DNA of 45,972 nucleotides. Source: Beijerinckiaceae bacterium (GTDB lineage Bacteria > Pseudomonadota > Alphaproteobacteria > Rhizobiales > Beijerinckiaceae). The notes under the pieces were generated by a model. It was not told the DNA's origin. It saw only the letters and a program-made list of their open reading frames with translations, and did no database searches. How positions within the stretch are numbered: the first letter of the stretch is position 1; each line of letters begins with the position of its first letter. Made by a program: the position numbers and the translations under genes. The stretch is from positions 1-45,972 of the forward strand of contig WSYC01000019.1 of assembly GCA_009773635.1 (NCBI GenBank). The letters run 5' to 3'. This document shows, piece by piece, positions 39,601-45,972 of the stretch.

Positions 39601-39777
39601 GCCCGTGCCGGCGCGGATCGCCTCGATCAGCCGGCGGCCCTCGCGGTCGATCGCCCGCTCCGTTTCCGGCGGCAACGTGCTTTCGGCGAGCAGCGAGGCT
39701 GCGAGCGCTGCATCATCGGGCGCATAGGGTGCACGGAAAGGGGCAAGGCGCGACGGTGTGGCTTCAGGTGACATCAT
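36682..39777 (-). CDS. putA: Bifunctional proline dehydrogenase / L-glutamate gamma-semialdehyde dehydrogenase
   Basis: The 1,031-residue protein oxidises proline to glutamate in two steps at the inner membrane. The proline dehydrogenase half (about 70-480) shows GPGISVKLSALHPRYE-like sequence, RLVKGAYWDSEIKRAQ and FATHNALTVA. The aldehyde dehydrogenase half (about 530-1015) shows IAPWNFPLAIFVGQ, ETGG with Glu789 and the catalytic Cys823 in SAGQRCSALR. There is no N-terminal ribbon-helix-helix, so this PutA does not repress its own gene; the divergent Lrp-type gene probably does the control. Confidence 0.96.
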   Translation of the reverse strand: MMSPEATPSRLAPFRAPYAPDDAALAASLLAESTLPPETERAIDREGRRLIEAIRAGTGGIGGVEAILQEYALSTKEGLALMVLAEALLRVPDALTADKLIEDKLGQGDFTHHEPKSDALLINASAWALGIGARIIQPGETPDGILASLAKRIGLPTVRTAARQAMKVMGNHFVLGQTIDEAVSRAGSGAGRSYRYSYDMLGEGARTREDAERYFTSYANAIRHIGAKAGNLPLPDRPGISVKLSALHPRYEATNRAAVLKDLVPMVIELAASAKSFDLNFTIDAEEADRLELSLDIFAEVAQAPELSGWNGLGLAVQAYQKRARAVITWLDDLAKATNRTFMVRLVKGAYWDSEIKRAQERGLADFPVFSRKAMTDLNYIACAKAMLDARPRLFPQFATHNALTVATIRGLAGDADGYEFQRLHGMGDALYGALLGENADASCRTYAPVGGHRDLLAYLVRRLLENGANSSFVHEAADASVPIDKLLVRPAVLIGDARRARHAGISRPQALFGAGRANSRGAEFGHAEALASLLASRDFSAGTATSLIDGKPASGPATPLPSPIDGKSVGLVEAGSPDLARKAIDAALKGCRRWGATAVSIRAGALLRAADLLEEETGRILGLLQAEAGKTLDDALAELREAVDFLRYYAVEAERLFGKPIDLPGPTGEDNRLIYRPRGVFIAIAPWNFPLAIFVGQIAAALAAGNAVVAKPAEQTPLIGHLAVQLLHKAGIPGDVLNLVLGDGAIGAALVGDPRIAGVVFTGSTETARKINRTLAAKDGPIVPLIAETGGINAMIVDATALPEQVADDVTLSAFRSAGQRCSALRLLCVQEDVADKMIDMIIGAAKEWRLGDPRDIATHIGPVIDAEAKARLDQHIEAMKRGARTRFAGNAPAGLFVAPHVFELNRVEDLKEEIFGPVLHVVRYKAGDLDKVVAAIEDSGYGLTLGIHSRIDAEVSRITRELATGNIYVNRNMIGAVVGAQPFGGHGLSGTGPKAGGPNYLFRFATEQVISTNSAAAGGNASLMALSEG

Positions 39778-39934
39778 GGTGCTTCACTTCCCGAGATCTG
39801 GCTGGCATTCCCCTGCCAATGCAATATTTCGATAATTAGTGAGCAATTCTCGGTGTTTCCATTGTGATAATTCGACTTGAATTAGTGAAATGCGCCATAT
39901 AAACAGGAAAATTCAGTGAATAAACGAGGGTGAA
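39778..39934. promoter_or_regulatory. putA / Lrp-regulator divergent promoter region
   Basis: The 157-bp gap is AT-rich. The motif ATTAGTGA occurs at 39835-39842 and 39881-39888 (46 bp apart, about four and a half helical turns), and the related ATTCAGTGAA at 39911. These are plausible contact sites for an Lrp/PutR octamer. GAGGG lies before the regulator start. Confidence 0.45.
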
Positions 39935-40399
39935 ATGGCTGAAGTGCTCGATCGCGCGGACCTCAAAATTCTGCGTGCCCTGCAAAGGGACGGACGGCTT
40001 TCGACTGTCGCGCTCGCGGAAAACGTTGGCCTGTCCCCCACCGCGACGACCGAGCGGGTGAAGCGTCTCACACGTGAGGGATATATCAAGGGGTATCATG
40101 CGGTTCTCGACCCCGGCATGCTTGATCGCGCCCTGCTGGTCTTCGTCGAGGTGACACTGGACAAGACCACCCCGGATGTTTTCGCCAAGTTTGCGCTGGC
40201 GGTGCGTGCCTCCCGCGAGATCCTCGAATGCCATCTCGTGGCCGGCGGGTTCGATTACCTCATCAAGACCCGCGTCAAGGATATGGAGGCGTATCGCAAC
40301 CTCCTGACACAGACGATCCTTGCCCTGCCGGGCGTCAAGGAGTCGCGGTCCTACGCGGTGATGGAAGAGGTCAAGGCGGAGATGGTGCTGCCCATCTGA
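39935..40399 (+). CDS. putR: Lrp/AsnC family regulator, probable proline-responsive PutR
   Basis: The 154-residue protein has an N-terminal helix-turn-helix (DLKILRALQRDGRLSTVALAENVGLSPTATTERVKRL, about 8-45) and a C-terminal RAM ligand-binding domain (LLVFVEVTLDK..., VAGGFDYLIKTRVKDMEAY, LPGVKESRSYAVMEEVK). It is divergent from putA, the arrangement of PutR activators that turn on putA when proline is present. The gene symbol rests on this context. Confidence 0.85.
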   Translation: MAEVLDRADLKILRALQRDGRLSTVALAENVGLSPTATTERVKRLTREGYIKGYHAVLDPGMLDRALLVFVEVTLDKTTPDVFAKFALAVRASREILECHLVAGGFDYLIKTRVKDMEAYRNLLTQTILALPGVKESRSYAVMEEVKAEMVLPI

Positions 40400-40548
40400 C
40401 CGCCAGCCTCGCGCGGGTGAGGGACGTCTTTCCGTCGGGAGGGAACTGCGGGTCTTGGGACGGAAAGGCATGCTTGTGCGGCGCACCCTGTTGCAAAAGC
40501 GGCCGGCTTTCCGCAGATAGGCCGCTCGATAGTGCAAGAGGACCCGCG

Positions 40549-42198
40549 ATGAAGTCCGAAATGTCCGTTGGCCGCCCGCTGCTGGGCCCTGCCGCTGATT
40601 TTGACAGCGTTCGCGCGCGCTTCCGCTGGCCGGATCTGGTGCGCTTCAATATCGCCCACGTCTGCTGCGACGCCTATGCCGATGCCGAGCCGAACCGGCC
40701 TGCCGTCATCGAGGTCGGCGCGGGCTTCGTGCAGTCAGTCCTGACCTATGGCGCGCTGCGCAAGGAAGCAGACAAGCTCGCGCATGCACTGGTCAAAGCG
40801 GGCATCCGTGCCGGAGACCGCGTCGCGATCCTCTTGCCGCAAGGTCGGCACGTGCCGATCGCACATATGGCGATCTACAAGATCGGCGCGATCGCGCTGC
40901 CGCTGGCGGCGCTGTTCGGTGCGGATGCGCTGGCGTATCGGCTGGCCGATTCCGGGGCGCGCCTTGTGCTGACGGACGCAACCGGCGCTGCCAAGCTCGC
41001 CCCGCTCCGGGCCGGAGCGCCTGCACTGGAGCAGGTTGTTTCTGCTGATGGCGATGGGGACGGCGCGATCGCCTGGGCGCGCTTTGTAGAAGACATGCCA
41101 ACCCGTTTTGCCACTATCGATAGCGCCGGGGATGACCCCGCGCTGATGATCTACACTTCCGGCACGACCGGGCAGCCGAAGGGCGCGCTCCATGCCCAAC
41201 GCGTGTTGATCGGGCATCTGCCGGGCGTCGAGATGAGCCATGATCTCGCGCCGCAACCCGGCGATCGCTTCTGGACCCCGGCGGATTGGGCCTGGGCCGG
41301 CGGGCTCCTCAACATCCTCCTGCCGGGGCTCTATTTCGGCGTGCCGGTTGTCGCCTGGGCATTCCAGAAATTCGACCCCGAAGCCTCCTTCGCGATGATG
41401 AGCGCGTTGCAGGTGCGCAATGCCTTCATTCCGCCGACCGGCTTGCGGCTGATGCGCACGGTCGAGAACCCCGCCAAACGCTTCGGCATGCCGCTGCGCA
41501 CGCTCGGTTCGGGCGGTGAGGCGCTGGGCACGCCGACCTTTGAATGGGGGCGCGAGGTGCTCGGACTGCCGATCAACGAATTCTACGGGCAGACAGAATG
41601 CAATCTCGTGCTGGCCTCGTCACACGCGCTGGGCGTCGCGCGGGCGGGCATGATCGGCAAACCGGTGCCGGGCCATGAGGTTGCCGTGATCCGCGAGGAC
41701 GGCAGCCGCGCCGCCATCGGCGAACGCGGGCAGATCGCCATCCGGCGGCCGGACCCGGTGATGTTCCTTGGCTACTGGAACAAGCCGGAGGCGACAGCCG
41801 AAAAATTCATCGGCGACTGGATGACAACCGGCGATCAGGGCGCGGTGGATGAAGACGGATACATCGGCTTTACCGGGCGCGACGACGACCTCATCACCTC
41901 CTCGGGCTATCGCATCGGCCCGGTCGAGATCGAGGATTGCCTGATCAAGCATCCGGCGGTGGCGCTCGCGGCAGTCATTGGCAAACCCGACCCGGTGCGC
42001 ACCGAGATCGTGACCGCTTTCCTTGTGTTGAAGCCGGGCTTTGCGCCGGGCAAGGCGCTGGAAGACGAGGTCCGCCTCTTCGTCCGTGAACGGCTCTCCG
42101 CGCATGAATACCCGCGCGAAATCCATTTCATCGACGAGATGCCGCTGACGACAACGGGCAAGATCATCCGCCGCATCCTGCGCGATCAGGTGTCCTGA
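40549..42198 (+). CDS. AMP-forming acyl-CoA synthetase (MACS-type)
   Basis: The 549-residue enzyme activates a carboxylic acid as an acyl-adenylate and then an acyl-CoA. It has the P-loop YTSGTTGQPKG (about 200-210), FWTPADWAWAGGL, the ATP-binding YGQTECN, the hinge TGDQGAVDEDGYIGFTGRDDD and the C-terminal catalytic Lys in TTTGKIIRR. The FWTPADWAW and GLRLMRT features suit medium-chain or aromatic acyl-CoA synthetases; the substrate is unknown. AGAGGACC precedes the ATG; the frame is open to 40228. The stop abuts the convergent GTPase stop (TGATCA). Confidence 0.9.
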   Translation: MKSEMSVGRPLLGPAADFDSVRARFRWPDLVRFNIAHVCCDAYADAEPNRPAVIEVGAGFVQSVLTYGALRKEADKLAHALVKAGIRAGDRVAILLPQGRHVPIAHMAIYKIGAIALPLAALFGADALAYRLADSGARLVLTDATGAAKLAPLRAGAPALEQVVSADGDGDGAIAWARFVEDMPTRFATIDSAGDDPALMIYTSGTTGQPKGALHAQRVLIGHLPGVEMSHDLAPQPGDRFWTPADWAWAGGLLNILLPGLYFGVPVVAWAFQKFDPEASFAMMSALQVRNAFIPPTGLRLMRTVENPAKRFGMPLRTLGSGGEALGTPTFEWGREVLGLPINEFYGQTECNLVLASSHALGVARAGMIGKPVPGHEVAVIREDGSRAAIGERGQIAIRRPDPVMFLGYWNKPEATAEKFIGDWMTTGDQGAVDEDGYIGFTGRDDDLITSSGYRIGPVEIEDCLIKHPAVALAAVIGKPDPVRTEIVTAFLVLKPGFAPGKALEDEVRLFVRERLSAHEYPREIHFIDEMPLTTTGKIIRRILRDQVS

Positions 42199-43278
42199 TC
42201 ACGCTTTTTCAGCGTCAGCCTTCACCAGCGCGTCCCAGAAACCGGCGATCGTCTCGCGGGCAATGCCCTGCGTGATGACGACAAGGCGCGTGCGCCGGTC
42301 CCGCCCCGGCCAGCGCAGCAGCTTCACCGGCTTGTGCGCGACCGATTGTACATGGTGGATCACCACCGGGTGCCCGGGGTCTTCGCGAAGCGCGATCAGC
42401 CCCTTCAGGCGCAGGAGGCGCGGGCCGTGCAGGATGCGCATCGCCTCCTGAAACACGATCAGCGAGGCCTCGCTGATTGCCTCGGCGCTGATGAAGGTAT
42501 GGCTGGTGATTTCCGCGCCATGCTGGCCCACACCATGCCCGGAAGCGAGCGTTGCCGTGGTTTCAGTCTCGCCGAGCCATTCGAGCACATCCTGCCCCGA
42601 GGCAGCCCGGGGTTCGAAGCGCCGATCGAAAAGCTTGGCGGGGTCGAACGCTGCAGGGTCGGTGAGCGGCGGAACTGTCGGGTTCAGGGCGCGCAAACCG
42701 GTTTCGAGGGTCGCAAGCTCATCCGCCCGGACAAGATCGGTCTTCGTGACCAGCAGCCGGTCCGCCAGCGCGACCTGCCGCCGCGCTTCAGGGTATGCGG
42801 CAAGCGTGGCGCTGCCGTTGACCGCATCGACCAGCGTGACCAGCCCGGAAACGGTGAACCGCTTCGACAGATACGGGTGCTGGAGCACCGATTGCAGGAT
42901 GGGGAGCGGGTCTGCGAGCCCGGTTGTCTCGATCAGCACCTGCCGGAAAAACCGGATGCGATGATTGTCGCGCCGGCGCAGCAGGTCTTCCAGTGTGGCA
43001 ACGAGATCGCCGCGGATCGTGCAGCACAGGCAGCCGGCGGCCAGCAGCACCACATCGCCCGGCGCTTCCTCGATCAGGAGATGATCGAGCCCGATCTCGC
43101 CGAATTCGTTGATGATGACGAGCGTATCCTCAAGCGCGGGATGCTTGAGCCAGGTGTTCAGCCGCGTCGTCTTGCCTGCGCCGAGGAACCCCGAGAGAAT
43201 GACGAGCGGGATCGGCGTGAGCGGGTTGCGCTCGTCGATATTCTTCCCGTCCGCTGCGGTCTGGTCAGGTTTCGGCAT
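42199..43278 (-). CDS. COG0523 (CobW/ZNG-type) GTP-binding metallochaperone
   Basis: The 359-residue protein has Walker A GFLGAGKTT (30-38), the metal-binding CLCC motif (C83, C85, C86), ETTGLADP, NKxD-type TKTD, and a C-terminal CobW domain with a His-containing stretch (SGHGVGQHGAEITSHTF). These GTPases deliver metals such as Zn or cobalt. No cobalamin or nitrile hydratase gene is near, so zinc is the simplest guess. ATG at 43278 is preferred over GTG at 43281. It overlaps the EamA gene by 14 bases. Confidence 0.9.
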   Translation of the reverse strand: MPKPDQTAADGKNIDERNPLTPIPLVILSGFLGAGKTTRLNTWLKHPALEDTLVIINEFGEIGLDHLLIEEAPGDVVLLAAGCLCCTIRGDLVATLEDLLRRRDNHRIRFFRQVLIETTGLADPLPILQSVLQHPYLSKRFTVSGLVTLVDAVNGSATLAAYPEARRQVALADRLLVTKTDLVRADELATLETGLRALNPTVPPLTDPAAFDPAKLFDRRFEPRAASGQDVLEWLGETETTATLASGHGVGQHGAEITSHTFISAEAISEASLIVFQEAMRILHGPRLLRLKGLIALREDPGHPVVIHHVQSVAHKPVKLLRWPGRDRRTRLVVITQGIARETIAGFWDALVKADAEKA

Positions 43279-44251
43279 CACGCGTTGCCGGGTTGGTCAG
43301 GCGCGGCGTATCGAGCACCACCTCCGCCGCCAGTGCTGCCAGAATCAACGCCACGCCGAAAATCTGCACCGGCGCCAGCGTTTCACCGATAAACAGTCCG
43401 GCGATGACAATCGCGGTTACCGGCTCGAACAGGAACAGGAGGCCCGCACGGCTGGCGCTGATCCGCTGCGAGGCGACCAGCTGGAAGATGAAGGCGACGG
43501 CATAGGCCCCCATCGCGATCGAGATCGCGACCGGCGCGTTGGCGAAGGTCGAGAGCGGAACCGGGCCGCCGTTCAACAGAGTGAAGGTGAGGGCGATCGG
43601 CCCCTGCCCCAACTGCAGCCAGAACATCGTCCGCACCGGCGGGCCCTGCACCCGCCCGGCGAGGATGAACAGCGCCGCGCAGGCGCAGGACGCGATCAGT
43701 GCGAAAGTAACGCCTTTGACGGTCAGTTCCGCGAAGGAGGGGCCGACCGCGATCACCAGCCCGACGAAGGCGAGCGCGAAGATGCCGATCTGCTTGCCGC
43801 TCAGCCGCCGCCCCTCAAGGCGGTTGGAAATCAGCATCACGAACAGCGGGAAGATATAGAAAATCACCACCGTCAGCGGCACGCTGAGGTGATCGAGCGC
43901 GGAGAGGTAGAAGGTCGCGGTCAACCCGGCGGAGATCGCGAGGCGGACCATGGTGCCGCGCTCGGTCTGGCCAAGCCGGAGCGGTTGCCCCAGCGCAAAG
44001 GCCGCTGCGGCGAGGAGCGGCACCAGGATCAGCGCGCGGTAGAAGATCAGCTCAGCACCGGGCATCCCGGCTTGGGAAGCCGCGCGGGCGGCAGGAATAT
44101 TGGCGCCATAAAGCCCCGCGGCGATCAGTGCGAAAGCCGTGCCGGTGATCAGGCTGTAGCGCGCCGCTGCCCAGACCGGGCCATCGGAACCGGCAAGGCT
44201 GTCAGGCTCGCCGGATGACGGCTCCGGTTCCGGCCTTGAAAGGTCGTTCAC
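43265..44251 (-). CDS. EamA/DMT family transporter
   Basis: The 328-residue protein has an acidic N-terminal tail (about 1-28) and about ten transmembrane helices in two EamA repeats (first about 35-170, second about 180-315, with the typical ASRAGLLFLFEPVTAIVIAGLFIGETL). Such proteins export or import small metabolites; substrate unknown. The start is GTG and overlaps the stop of the carboxypeptidase gene (GTGA), so translation is coupled. Confidence 0.9.
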   Translation of the reverse strand: MNDLSRPEPEPSSGEPDSLAGSDGPVWAAARYSLITGTAFALIAAGLYGANIPAARAASQAGMPGAELIFYRALILVPLLAAAAFALGQPLRLGQTERGTMVRLAISAGLTATFYLSALDHLSVPLTVVIFYIFPLFVMLISNRLEGRRLSGKQIGIFALAFVGLVIAVGPSFAELTVKGVTFALIASCACAALFILAGRVQGPPVRTMFWLQLGQGPIALTFTLLNGGPVPLSTFANAPVAISIAMGAYAVAFIFQLVASQRISASRAGLLFLFEPVTAIVIAGLFIGETLAPVQIFGVALILAALAAEVVLDTPRLTNPATRDAET

Positions 44252-45708
44252 GCCTTCGGCTCGGTCTTGGCTTTGCCTTTGGGTGCGGCTTTCGCCTTCG
44301 GCTGGGTCTTTTTCGCAGCCTTCGCAGCGGTCTTCGCCGGTTCAATCTTGGCGGGCCCGATCTTGGCAGGGGTCGCTGTTGCCGCCTGAAGCGCGCCGCG
44401 GTTGGCGAGGGACGCTGCGGCTGCAGGACGTGCCGCTGCTGCCTTTGCCTTGCCGATGCCCGCTGCGGCTCCCGCGCTCAGCGCCAGCGGATTGCCGTTG
44501 GCATTGCGCTTCGGCTCCGGCGCGAAGGCTTGCGTTGCCGGTTGCGGCGCTTCTCCGCCCGGACGGCGCGCGACCTCGGTGCTGCCCGGTTTCCGGCCGA
44601 TATAGACCTGCACCGGATCAAAATTGTCGCGCGGACCGAGCGCGACGCGGTTGCCGATGCGCTGGCCGACACCGGCCGCCTGCGTGGGGGCGGCCATCAG
44701 GCCGACGCGCATGTCCGGCCCGTCAACCTGTCCGCCGCCTGAAAACGCGATGGCCGCGCCGCTGTCTTCCTCGCTTGCCGGCGGTCCGCGCCGCCCGCAG
44801 ATTTCGGAACGGCGGTTCGGGGCCCGCGTCTCGACGCTGGCGGTAAGGCTGTGCAAGGTCCTGCCGGTATTGGCGCTGCCGCCGAACAGGCTGAAGCCAC
44901 CGCCCGAGAAGCCCTGATCGAGAAGCTGTGCCGCCTTGAGCGTGCGATCCGCCGCCGAGGCGGACCCGAACACCACAGCGATCAGCGTGCGTCCGTTGCG
45001 CTCCGCGGCGGAGACGAGATTGAAGCCGGAAGCGCAGACGAACCCGGTTTTCATGCCCATCGCGCCGGGATAACGGCCGATGAGACCGTTGGTATTGGCA
45101 TATTTGCGATTGCCGAGTTGCACGGCGCCAATCGACCACAACTCGCTGTACTGGGGATATTCCAGCAGCAGGGCGCGGGCGAGGATCGCCATGTCGCGGG
45201 CCGAGGAGACATGATCATCCCGGTGCAGCCCGTGCGGGTTGACGAAATGGCTCTCGCGCATGCCGAGGCGCGCGGCTTCGCGGTTCATCATCGCGGAAAA
45301 ACCCGGCACCGACCCGCCGACGCCTTCGGCCACGACGGTCGAGACATCGTTGGCGGATTTGACCATCAGGATCTTCAGCGCGTTCTCGACCGTGATTTCC
45401 TGACCGGGTTTCAGCCCCACCTTGCTCGGCGGCTGCTTTGCGGCATGGGGCGAGACCACCAGCGGTGTCTCGAACTTGAGCCGCCCCTGCTGGATTTCGC
45501 GCAAGGCGACATAGGCCGTCATCAGTTTCGTCGTCGACGCCGGAAACCACGGGCGCGTCGCCTCCTCGGACTGGAGAACCTCCCCGGTCGCGGCATCAAG
45601 GATGACGGTCGGCACCATCGGGTCTGCCATGGCAGGCGAAGGACCAAGAACAAGCGCCCCCAGCGCAAATGCGGCCGCCATGGCGGATGTCGCGGCAATG
45701 TGCTGCAC
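44248..45708 (-). CDS. D-alanyl-D-alanine carboxypeptidase (S11, PBP5/DacF family)
   Basis: The product trims the terminal D-Ala from peptidoglycan in the periplasm. From the GTG at 45708 (GAGG five bases upstream) it has 486 residues and a signal peptide ending SPAMA. The active-site blocks are SxxK (STTK, in PASTTKLMTAY), SxN (KSAND) and KTG (MGMKTGFVCASG). A long Ala/Pro-rich C-terminal part follows, ending in about 40 Lys/Ala residues, which may bind the negatively charged wall or DNA. It lacks a clear C-terminal membrane anchor. The frame is open to an ATG at 45858, 16 bp from the IS end; that would give a 50-residue extension before the signal. Confidence 0.88.
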   Translation of the reverse strand: MQHIAATSAMAAAFALGALVLGPSPAMADPMVPTVILDAATGEVLQSEEATRPWFPASTTKLMTAYVALREIQQGRLKFETPLVVSPHAAKQPPSKVGLKPGQEITVENALKILMVKSANDVSTVVAEGVGGSVPGFSAMMNREAARLGMRESHFVNPHGLHRDDHVSSARDMAILARALLLEYPQYSELWSIGAVQLGNRKYANTNGLIGRYPGAMGMKTGFVCASGFNLVSAAERNGRTLIAVVFGSASAADRTLKAAQLLDQGFSGGGFSLFGGSANTGRTLHSLTASVETRAPNRRSEICGRRGPPASEEDSGAAIAFSGGGQVDGPDMRVGLMAAPTQAAGVGQRIGNRVALGPRDNFDPVQVYIGRKPGSTEVARRPGGEAPQPATQAFAPEPKRNANGNPLALSAGAAAGIGKAKAAAARPAAAASLANRGALQAATATPAKIGPAKIEPAKTAAKAAKKTQPKAKAAPKGKAKTEPKA

Positions 45709-45876
45709 GATAGCCTCGATGTTGCTGCCGGGATCGCGGGCGATCAGGCGATTCGAAGGAGCATTCCGAACCCTGTTCGTAGCGCCGCCCGCGTGATTTG
45801 AGAAGGGGCCTCGGACAAGGCGTCGACAGTGCCGGTTTTGCGAAGCGCGAAAGGCCATCAGAATGTGGCTATCCTA

Positions 45877-45972
45877 GGGCCCAGACCCATAAAATAGTTG
45901 GCATGATCAGCGCGGTGTGATTCACGGCTTCCGAAAGGAAGTCTGGATGAATCGGGACCATTTCTGGCTGAG
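45877..45972 (+). mobile_element. Left end of IS5-like insertion sequence (truncated by window edge)
   Basis: This is the reverse complement of the first bases of the window, beginning GGGCCCAGACCC after TA. Identity covers the whole shared 96 bp including CTAG. It lies upstream of the carboxypeptidase gene and may disturb or supply its promoter. Confidence 0.75.
45947..45972 (+). CDS. IS5-like transposase, N-terminal fragment (cut by window edge)
   Basis: The frame begins MNRDHFWL after GGAAG, like the copy at the other end, and runs off the window after eight codons. The family call rests on this opening and the terminal repeat. Confidence 0.6.

Overview
The window is GC-rich DNA from an alphaproteobacterium, most likely of the order Hyphomicrobiales (Rhizobiales). 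The gene order points that way: sdhCDAB; zapE, mdh, sucC, sucD, sucA, sucB, lpdA; xerC, priA; atpHAGDC; a long PutA with a divergent Lrp-type regulator; and an Omp19-like lipoprotein. Intergenic palindromes of the kind common in Rhizobiales agree. Both ends carry the same first ~96 bp of an IS5-like element in opposite orientation, each transposase reading outward. The window is therefore probably a whole contig that stopped at a multicopy IS.

Region 1 (about 97-6160) is an accessory island of Rhs-type polymorphic toxin pieces next to a type II secretion gene (gspK). Its core is palindromic: two different toxin/immunity modules point outward from a junction near 2,585, and each runs head-on into a copy of the gspK 3' end (481-bp inverted repeats 499-979 and 3742-4222). 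The right copy is fused to a lipoprotein signal peptide. To its right lie a third toxin/immunity pair (cysteine-rich tip) and an orphan rhs core fragment that is a 236-bp direct repeat of the third core. Immunity genes are AT-rich. A tRNA-Ala(CGC) gene borders the island.

Region 2 (6386-13812) holds yggT, a cytochrome P460-like gene, a DUF167 (YggU) gene, the succinate dehydrogenase operon, a short MAPEG-like membrane protein, an Omp19/Inh-type lipoprotein, a glutathione S-transferase and a GNAT acetyltransferase.

Region 3 (14082-26287) is the TCA-cycle block: zapE, a TetR regulator, mdh, sucC, a small three-helix membrane protein wedged between sucC and sucD, sucD, sucA, sucB, a short-chain dehydrogenase and lpdA. 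With sdhCDAB it encodes the steps from 2-oxoglutarate to oxaloacetate except fumarase.

Region 4 (26356-35730) has a DUF4337 protein and xerC on the minus strand, then priA and the F1 ATP synthase operon atpHAGDC, with hairpins and repeat palindromes between atpH/atpA and atpA/atpG.

Region 5 (35807-45708) has an outer-membrane barrel protein and putA (minus), a divergent Lrp/AsnC regulator, an AMP-forming acyl-CoA synthetase, and a tightly overlapped minus-strand run: D-Ala-D-Ala carboxypeptidase, EamA transporter, COG0523 GTPase.

The least explained parts are the palindromic Rhs locus with two toxin/immunity pairs I cannot assign to families, and the membrane protein between sucC and sucD.
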